A stretch of DNA of 20,852 nt from Intoshia linei (lineage: Eukaryota > Orthonectida > Rhopaluridae): contig LWCA01000673.1 of assembly GCA_001642005.1 (NCBI GenBank), positions 1 to 20,852 of the forward strand. The letters are read 5' to 3'. Position 1 is the first letter of the stretch. Each line of letters begins with the position of its first letter. Below are positions 15,370-20,852 of the stretch, piece after piece. Both the position numbers and the translations under genes were made by a program. The notes beneath the pieces are model-generated. The model was not told the DNA's origin. It did not search any database and was given only the letters and a program-made list of their open reading frames with translations.

Positions 15370-15434
15370 CAGATGTAAACCCATCATCTGCAAAAATAAA
15401 GCTTATAATGCATCTGCATCATGTGCAACACATG
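15370..15434. promoter_or_regulatory. Cluster of five E-boxes upstream of the Ig gene
   Basis: CANNTG sites are CAGATG (15370), CATCTG (15385), CATCTG (15411), CATGTG (15420) and CACATG (15429). They lie 58-122 bp upstream of the Ig start codon. bHLH transcription factors bind such sites, and CAGATG/CATCTG are preferred by proneural and similar factors. Confidence 0.45.
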
Positions 15435-15436
15435 AT
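15418..15436. repeat. Perfect 19-bp palindrome
   Basis: ATCATGTGCAACACATGAT has two 8-bp arms around CAA. Each arm carries an E-box core, so it could seat two dimers or form a small hairpin. Confidence 0.7.
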
Positions 15437-16107
15437 ATCCACTGATCAATATAAAAATATGTGACATATATCCTCGAAATGTAAAATTTACTAATATTTT
15501 TATAAAAATACTCTAAACCTAGTTTTGAATTAAATGAATTAAATAATGTTTCAATACAATTGTATCACAATTTATAAAACCAAAATTTATAAATATACAC
15601 ATCAAATATTTAAAATGTACAAATTCATTAATCAACATGTAGCAATGTTGATATTTATAATGCTATAAAAGCATACTATACAATTTTATCAGAATACTGA
15701 AAAAATATACCTTTATAAAACAAAATTACATAATTTATTTGTTGAACGATATTTTATAAATGTTTTCATGTACAATAAATTGAAATATATTTTGAAACGA
15801 AAAATAAAGAATGAAATCTCCTAGTAAACTCTCTTTCAATTTTTATAAACTTAACTCTCCCATTTACAGTATTTTACTATGTAGTCCAAACTATTGATCT
15901 CAGTGAAACTTTATTTAGGTAATAATTTGTAATTGAGGAATAGGTATAGTAATTGTGCTCATTATATATTTTATTTTTATTTATTCAAAGTGTTACAATA
16001 TCATAATATAAATTATAAATACACGTTAATACGATATTATCTTGTTTTCATATTTGTAGAATCTGTGTCAGTATTTCATTTAATGTGTCAATATTATTAA
16101 TCGTTAA

Positions 16108-16327
16108 ATGTCTGGTACAGTCTACAAAGATTCAAAAAATCTTTACGTTATCGAAGAGGATCAAAATGACGAAAAAGAATCTGAAAATGTAAAGTTTCCT
16201 TCCAATTTTAAAATTAGAGAAATCTACAATCAAACTGTAAGTGAAATTGATCAATCTAGAAAAAACTACAGTAAAAAGTATAGTAAATCTATGAGTTTAT
16301 TCGACGATTTCAAAAAATCGAATTATA
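16108..16327 (+). CDS. TMCC-like exon 1
   Basis: This exon encodes residues 1-73 plus one base. It is acidic, then Lys/Ser-rich with helical KIREIYNQTVSEIDQSRKNY. The donor is TATA|GTAATT. The ATG at 16108 opens the frame. Confidence 0.75.
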
Positions 16328-19300
16328 GTAATTTTATTGATTTATTTTTAGTTTAATTTCATTTTAACTTTTAGGTGAAGTTCAAGGATTTGTTCACTCG
16401 AGTCGCGTTGCAAATAAAAGTGAAGCAGATAAATTACGAATGGAATTTGAAAAATACAATAAAAACTATCAAATGAAATGTGAAGAATATTATTCTAAAA
16501 TCAATGGATATAAAGAACAAATGGATAAACTTGATAAAATGAAAAAGGACATTTATCACAGTAAAAATATTAGTAAGCAGTCCAAAGTCCATTTGGAATT
16601 ATTTGTTTATTTGTTGTGGAACGTTCGCCAAACTTTACTGTGATTTTTCAATTTTTATTTAAATTTTCATTTTTTTGTTGTATTTTATTTCGTACCCAGT
16701 CACTGGCGTCAATTCTCTAGACTTTAGAGCAGTAGTTCCCGATTCAAATAGTGTAGGACCCAATTTGAAAATATTTATTTTTTTGGACTCTAAAGTAAAC
16801 ATGAAATATAAAAAATTTATGAAAAAATGAAGGTTTTTTCTCATAAATTATGGTCAAATTTTGTTTTTCAAAAAAATATTGGAAAAATGGGATTTTCCCT
16901 AATGGTTAATAAAATGGATTTTTTATTAAATTTTATTAATGGTGGGATAAAAGTGAGATTTTTGAAATAATAATGTGTCGCGAATTTTAAATTTGAGATA
17001 AATTCCCAACATCTGACAACTCTGTAATAAATATTAAAAATTCTCCTACAAAAATAAACAAAAGTTGGTAAACATTTTATTATATTTTATTTGAATCTGA
17101 CCTTAAGCCTTAGGGCTTAAAGCATATAATTTTGGTCTTAGGGGGTTGAGACTGAAGTTCCAGACTGGAACCACTGCATATAGCAGTGCTTCTTAATCTT
17201 TTTTACTTCAGGACGCACTTGTGAAATACATAAAAATATTTGGGACGCACCTTAAATTTTGATAAGGAAAAGCACATCGATATTCGAAAATGTGCAAAGA
17301 TTAAAGAAACGATAAAAAAATAAAATCGTAATAATAAAAAATGTTCATCAGAGTTTTAAATGTCTAAATTCTATGTCTGTAAGAGAGAATGTCAATGTAA
17401 AAGTTTGAAACTAATTTATAAAATATTTTTTTAAATAAACTCAATTATCTTTGCGGTGCACGTGTTAAGAATCACTGCTTGTAATTCACACGGATGTATG
17501 GTTCATGCGACATAATCATTGATTTTTTCACGAAATTTTTAAAGAATTCGCAGATAATTTTGAGACCAAAATGTAGTAGGGTTTTTAAAGAAAGTTTTTT
17601 TCATTCAATTTTTAAAGATTTTGAAGATATTCCCTTAAAATCCCTACCAAAATTATATTCAAAATCTAGAACAATTGGTGAAAAAAACTTTATTTAAAAA
17701 CCCTATCAAATTTTGGTCCTAAAATTACCTTCAAAATCTCTAAAATTGGGCAAAAAATCCCTTATAAAAACTCTACAAAATTATCTTCAAAATCCTTAAA
17801 AATTGGACGAAAAAAATACCTCATAAAAATCCACAAAAAGTTGGTTACAAAATCAATATTATGAGTAATTTGTAAAATCTATGATTATGTAGCTCTAAAA
17901 ATACATCGCTAAACTGAATGTTCGCCGTGTCACTAATGAGTAGAATAAAATTAATAATTCTAGGGTATGATGATTGTTATCATAATTACTGTAGCTGTTT
18001 AAATTATGTTACTATTTGAGTGATGATATTTTTTGATCATAATTCTGAAAAGAATACATCAAAAAACCTTTGGTGACCCGTCATGTTGAAAATGTAATAT
18101 TGATTATATAAAATATAAATTGAATATTTTTTACCTGTTTTAAATTTAGATTAAATTGGACATTATCTTATATTCCAACAAAGAAATCAATTGAACAGAG
18201 TATTATTGATATATGATTAATACATTACATTATATAGAAAAGATTGAAGCTGAAGAAAATAAAGAAGAAATAAAATTCAAAAACTTTACGAATTCTAATG
18301 AGTCAACAATTAATAGTGAAGTAAATACACTCAAGGATGATGAACAACTTGAAAAAATAATAAAAACGTCAATTTCAGAGCAGACTTCAATGACATCTGA
18401 AGACTCACCATCCATTAGCTCTTTTAGGCACAGTATACACCACAGATTCAATTCTGATCTTTCTACAATTGATATGAATACAGAAAAGTAAATTTATTTA
18501 CCTTTAAAGATGTGACGGATTTCAAGACTCTTGATTGCCTTTTGTGTTTTAGTGTAGTTTTCCAACCTTTTATAAAATTTTCTTCTCGGCTTCCGTAGTG
18601 GCTTAGGTGTAAGGTATTCATTCGGTTCGATTAAAATCTGTAATATGTTATTATGCTGAGATTTTGTTATTTTCAATAATTCAAATTAATTTAATGAATG
18701 GATTTTTAAAATAATTTTATTTGATTTATTTTTTCGCAATGTTGTTTTAAAAAAATATTTTATATTTCTTTTAGTTTCCGAGACACCAATGAATGTGTTA
18801 CAAAAGAACGAAATGATACAAATTCAAATAAAGCTTTACAAATTATTGATGATGATACTAATGAAAACAGAAGTGAAGCAATTTATAAATTGATGCAAAA
18901 CCATAATGTACTGCTTGAAAAATTTGAGGTAAATTATCATTTTATTTTTTTTCATTTTTAAAAGATTTAATCATATAATTTCAATCGAACGACATCTGAT
19001 GGAGAGGTCTCCCTGAAATTTTTTCGTAGGTTTTTGTGAAGCTACCCGAAAATGAAAAATGGACCCTAAAAAAAATTTTCAAAAACTATGCATAGTGTCA
19101 TATCATATAACCCTAACGACCTCTCTTAGGTCTCAACTTGATATTTTAAATTGAACACACAAAACAGTTATGATATTTACGATTATAAATTTTATAAAAA
19201 TTTCGTCGAGGTTCCGAAGAGGGGTCTCGGGTATGGTAGATTCGGCACTGTCTGCGCTATCTGAGGCATAACTATAATCAGGCCCTCAATACCTCCATAA

Positions 19301-20750
19301 ATATTGACATACCGAAATGGTGGTATTGAGAGTATAACTTTTTAGCGAATAGCTCATGGATACGGATATGTATGAATAGGCACTCAAATAGTAAAATAAA
19401 GGTAATATAGTGGCGGTATTGAGAGTCCTGATTGTACTTTGAGGTCATTGTTAACGGTTTTATTATTTGTATTTCAATTTAAAATGTAGACGGTTATAGA
19501 TGAAATGCAACAAAGAATCCTAAAATGCGAGAATGATATTGAAGTTGCTTTAAAAAGAGATATTTCTGATTTTTCAACAAATGATGTGCTCGAAGATATA
19601 AATAATTTGAAAATTGTGATAAACATTATGGAAAAAAAAAATGAACACCAACTTAAGAGCTACCTTTCAAGTGTTAAACAGCGAGTCTTAAATTTAGAAA
19701 CTAAAGTAATTTTTTATAATCTCTATAACAGAGTATTTGTTTTATATATCTATTCCCAACTTGGCTGATAATATTAAAAATTAATGATAACTAAGGAAAT
19801 TTTTTATTGCCCCCAAAAAACAAAAAATTGAATTTATGCAATTTTATCTATAAAAACGTACGATTAAAAAGGAATAATAAATATTTAATAAACTCTGTGA
19901 AGGAAGAGAATAACCGATATGTACAAAAATTTTCTTTAGTACAGTCATTTTTACATCATTATTGAATATATATAGGGAATATAGGCCGCCAAAAACGGCA
20001 TTGTAACTTTATCAATCCAATAATTTTTTCAGAAATTAAAAAAATTTGAGTGTTAGTAGTTGGATTTCTAATTGAATTTTTTATGCTTTTCAGTATTTCG
20101 ATGAGAATTTATAAAAAATCTTGTCACATTGCACAATACATACACCCAATTTATAGTTCATAGTTATCAGGAGCAATATAAAATTCTCCGGGAAAATTAT
20201 TAATTACTGGACACTTTATTATAAATTGGAAATTATAATTTGAAACATTCTTTTCATAGTGATCAATATTTAAAATATTATTAAAATGTTAAAAATTGTT
20301 AATTTATTTTCATGTTACCTTGAGCTTGAGTTTGGATGTGAGTTTGACAACTTCTCGTCAGATTAGTGCTTCTTGTACATATTAAGGTAAATTATAAATA
20401 AAAGCAGAGATTAACAAACCTTTTTCGTCGCGCATCCATATTTGCAATATATAAAACCCACATACCAAAAATAATAGTCCCCAAATTTTCATACAGTCCA
20501 GGTAAAGGACCACTTGTAATGTATAGCAACTAATTATATAGTCATATTATCACATTTATTTAACCTCTTTTAGAGCACTCAAAACTATCTATCAATTGAA
20601 AAAATTCAAAAATTAGTTCCCAGCAACAAGCGAATGTTTTCATTAACTTCAATTTTAACTCGAATATTCATACCTCTCGTAGCATTTGTAATGATTAGAT
20701 TACGTTTTGATTATATTATTAAATTAAAGACATATTCAAGAAATCAGTAA
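16108..20750 (+). CDS. TMCC-family-like coiled-coil membrane protein, 6 exons
   Basis: This gene encodes a predicted 404-aa protein. Exons are 16108-16327, 16375-16572, 18238-18487, 18775-18928, 19490-19705 and 20574-20750; all are GT-AG and in phase. The order of parts matches TMCC (transmembrane and coiled-coil) proteins, which are ER-membrane anchored. First comes a coiled coil (about 74-135) with SEADKLRMEFEKYNKNYQMK, like the family's FEKKNQK helix. A low-complexity acidic/Ser-rich middle (140-255) follows, then a second coiled coil (about 262-345) with KQRVLNLETK, and finally a hydrophobic segment near 367-389. The last exon ends only 15 residues after that segment, whereas TMCC proteins usually have a second membrane pass. 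Sequence identity is low and the family call is inference from motif and layout. The short sixth exon and 47-nt first intron are notable. Confidence 0.7.
16328..16374 (+). other. 47-nt intron (TMCC-like intron 1)
   Basis: This GT-AG intron lies between the first two exons. Unspliced reading stops at 16354-16356. Confidence 0.75.
16375..16572 (+). CDS. TMCC-like exon 2, first coiled coil
   Basis: This exon encodes residues 74-139 plus one base, including VHSSRVANKSEADKLRMEFE and a heptad-rich helix through GYKEQMDKLDKMKK. The preferred donor is TTA|GTAAGC at 16573. An alternative GTAAAA at 16561 gives the same phase and four fewer residues. Confidence 0.8.
16730..17176. mobile_element. hAT-type MITE (447 bp)
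   Basis: The left end is CAGTAGTTCC. The right end is GGAACCACTG, whose reverse complement is CAGTGGTTCC, matching at 9 of 10 positions. Internal GTAGGACCC near the left is typical of such elements. No clear 8-bp duplication is seen. MULE-type sub-repeats lie inside it. Confidence 0.5.
16880..16960 (+). repeat. Solo copy of MULE sub-terminal repeats
   Basis: AAATGGGATTTTCCCTAATG, GTTAATAAAATGGATTTTTT and GGGATAAAAGTGAGATTTTT repeat the pattern of the MULE right arm at 14150-14292. Confidence 0.5.
17184..17477. mobile_element. hAT-type MITE (294 bp)
   Basis: The left end CAGTGCTTCTTAA and the right end TTAAGAATCACTG are inverted repeats matching at 12 of 13 positions. GGACGCAC motifs occur inside. 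Ends in CAGTG suit hAT. Target duplications are not visible. Confidence 0.7.
17520..17763. repeat. Long imperfect inverted repeat with tandem extension
   Basis: The left arm (17520-17623), reverse-complemented, aligns with the right arm (17660-17763). Shared blocks include GAAAAAAACTTT, TTTAAAAACCCTA and ATTTTGGTC. The loop is about 36 nt. CAAAATC-headed units continue rightward at 17660, 17732, 17788 and 17848. The transcribed intron could fold into a hairpin. Confidence 0.65.
18238..18487 (+). CDS. TMCC-like exon 3, acidic low-complexity middle
   Basis: This exon encodes residues 140-222. It is rich in Glu, Ser, Asn and Thr, with SISSFRHSIHHRFNSDLS. The acceptor is ATTATATAG, where two bases complete K140. 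The donor is GAAAA|GTAAAT. A stop directly follows in the unspliced frame. Confidence 0.75.
18775..18928 (+). CDS. TMCC-like exon 4
   Basis: This exon encodes residues 223-274. It begins FRDTNECVTKERND and ends in a helix, SEAIYKLMQNHNVLLEKFE, opening the second coiled coil. The acceptor is TCTTTTAG and the donor GAG|GTAAAT. Confidence 0.8.
18929..19489 (+). other. TMCC-like intron 4
   Basis: This 561-bp intron contains the Tc1/mariner-type MITE at 19275-19434. The stretch 18990-19250 has GAGGTCTCC, GACCTCTCTTAGGTCTC and GGGGTCTCGG pieces that suggest another, unidentified repeat. Confidence 0.6.
19275..19434. mobile_element. 160-bp Tc1/mariner-type MITE
   Basis: It is flanked by TA (19273-19274 and 19435-19436). 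The left end reads TAATCAGGCCCTCAATACCT; the reverse complement of the right end reads CAATCAGGACTCTCAATACC. An extra inverted block, GGTGGTATTGAGAG, lies inside at about 19319-19332. No coding potential. Confidence 0.75.
19490..19705 (+). CDS. TMCC-like exon 5, second coiled coil
   Basis: This exon encodes 72 residues, TVIDEMQQRILKCENDIEVA through VKQRVLNLETK, strongly heptad-like. The acceptor is AAAATGTAG and the donor AAA|GTAATT; both are phase 0. Confidence 0.82.
19706..20573 (+). other. TMCC-like intron 5
   Basis: This 868-bp AT-rich intron has no feature that I could support. The sequence near 20405 (CAGAGATTAACAAACCTTTT) resembles a hAT-style end without a partner. Confidence 0.6.
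20574..20750 (+). CDS. TMCC-like exon 6, C-terminal membrane anchor
   Basis: This exon encodes residues 347-404: helix YLSIEKIQKLVPSNKR, then hydrophobic SILTRIFIPLVAFVMI, then a short basic end. The acceptor is CCTCTTTTAG, phase 0. The stop is TAA at 20748-20750. Confidence 0.78.
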   Translation, partial: STQNYLSIEKIQKLVPSNKRMFSLTSILTRIFIPLVAFVMIRLRFDYIIKLKTYSRNQ

Positions 20751-20796
20751 TTTTCATTCACATGTATAATGTTAAAATTTAAATTTTAAATAATGA

Positions 20797-20802
20797 AATA
20801 AA
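20797..20802 (+). terminator. TMCC-like gene polyadenylation signal
   Basis: AATAAA lies 46 bp after the TAA stop. Confidence 0.55.
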
Positions 20803-20804
20803 TA

Positions 20805-20852
20805 CAGTGGTCGCTCCCTAAATTGAACAGTATCTAAATACACTCAGCGATC
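20805..20852 (+). mobile_element. Possible left end of a Tc1/mariner or pogo element, cut by the window edge
   Basis: A TA dinucleotide at 20803-20804 is followed by CAGTGGTCGCTCCCTAAATT and GAACAG. CAGTGG..CTCxCTAAATTGAAC is typical of Tc1/pogo-type terminal repeats. Only one end is visible. Confidence 0.35.

Larger units (their letters stand above)
15313..16107. promoter_or_regulatory. Divergent spacer between the Ig gene and the TMCC-like gene
   Basis: The two start codons face away from each other across 795 bp, so both promoters should lie here. The Ig-proximal part (15370-15434) is unusual for its E-boxes; the rest is plain AT-rich sequence. No TATA box stands out. Confidence 0.55.
16573..18237 (+). 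other. TMCC-like intron 2
   Basis: This 1665-bp intron contains two adjacent hAT-type MITEs (16730-17176, 17184-17477), MULE-type sub-repeats (16880-16960) and a long imperfect hairpin (17520-17763). A possible extra exon at 18150-18199 does not fit the phases. Confidence 0.65.

Noticed and set aside
16659-16844. Antisense frame across the 16730 MITE border
   Set aside because: It is inside transposon sequence; the frame is incidental.
17494-17697. Open frame of 67 codons
   Set aside because: It lies wholly within the inverted repeat and tandem units, so the frame comes from the repeat.
18150-18199. Possible 50-nt exon in the TMCC-like gene encoding LNWTLSYIPTKKSIEQ
   Set aside because: It has AG and GT borders and an open frame, and its donor phase fits the exon at 18238. 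Its entry phase does not match exon 2, while exon 2 joins 18238 directly in phase.
18230-18676. Two antisense frames near the third TMCC-like exon
   Set aside because: One mirrors the exon; the other covers the following intron. Neither has splice or homology support.
1-20852. CRISPR arrays, bacterial operons, tRNA or rRNA genes
   Set aside because: None found by eye. The genes are intron-rich and eukaryotic, and no cloverleaf or rRNA signature was recognised.

Overview
This is AT-rich animal nuclear DNA with three spliced protein genes and many decayed DNA transposons. It is not bacterial: every gene is split by GT-AG introns, and spacers and introns are full of transposon remnants. The pore, C-linker and cyclic-nucleotide domain of the first gene look most like arthropod (insect-type) Ih/HCN channels, so the source is probably an arthropod. 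I cannot name a species.

Layout. 1-471 is a decayed hAT-like transposase. 1048-10173 (+) is a complete 11-exon HCN channel gene whose splice phases all agree, giving 1034 codons plus stop. It includes a 46-nt exon carrying most of S1, a 37-nt intron and an unusually long Lys/Asn-rich N-terminus. 10230-15312 (-) is a 4-exon gene for a secreted-then-membrane-anchored Ig-domain protein of 329 aa, possibly basigin-like. It converges tail-to-tail on HCN with 56 bp between stop codons. 16108-20750 (+) is a 6-exon gene for a 404-aa coiled-coil protein with a C-terminal membrane segment, best matched to the TMCC family. It is divergent from the Ig gene across a 795-bp spacer. That spacer holds five E-boxes in 65 bp and a perfect 19-bp palindrome close to the Ig gene start.

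Mobile DNA. Introns hold a hAT MITE with a perfect 8-bp target duplication (4895-5199), two Tc1/mariner-type MITEs with TA flanks (8173-8646, 19275-19434), two hAT-type MITEs 7 bp apart (16730-17176, 17184-17477), a hAT-like MITE (3363-3844) and a MULE relic with long terminal inverted repeats (13358-14292). A dispersed and locally tandem repeat family is also present (593-706, 5500-5830, 11190-11530, 12480-13215), as is an imperfect hairpin of about 100-bp arms (17520-17763).

The three genes have no evident shared pathway. HCN channels carry hyperpolarisation-activated current, basigin-like proteins escort membrane transporters, and TMCC proteins sit on the endoplasmic reticulum. The clearest unusual points are the splicing architecture of HCN (micro-exon, ultra-short intron, a probably incomplete S4-S5 linker) and the E-box/palindrome cluster. 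I did not find a convincing wholly new system.
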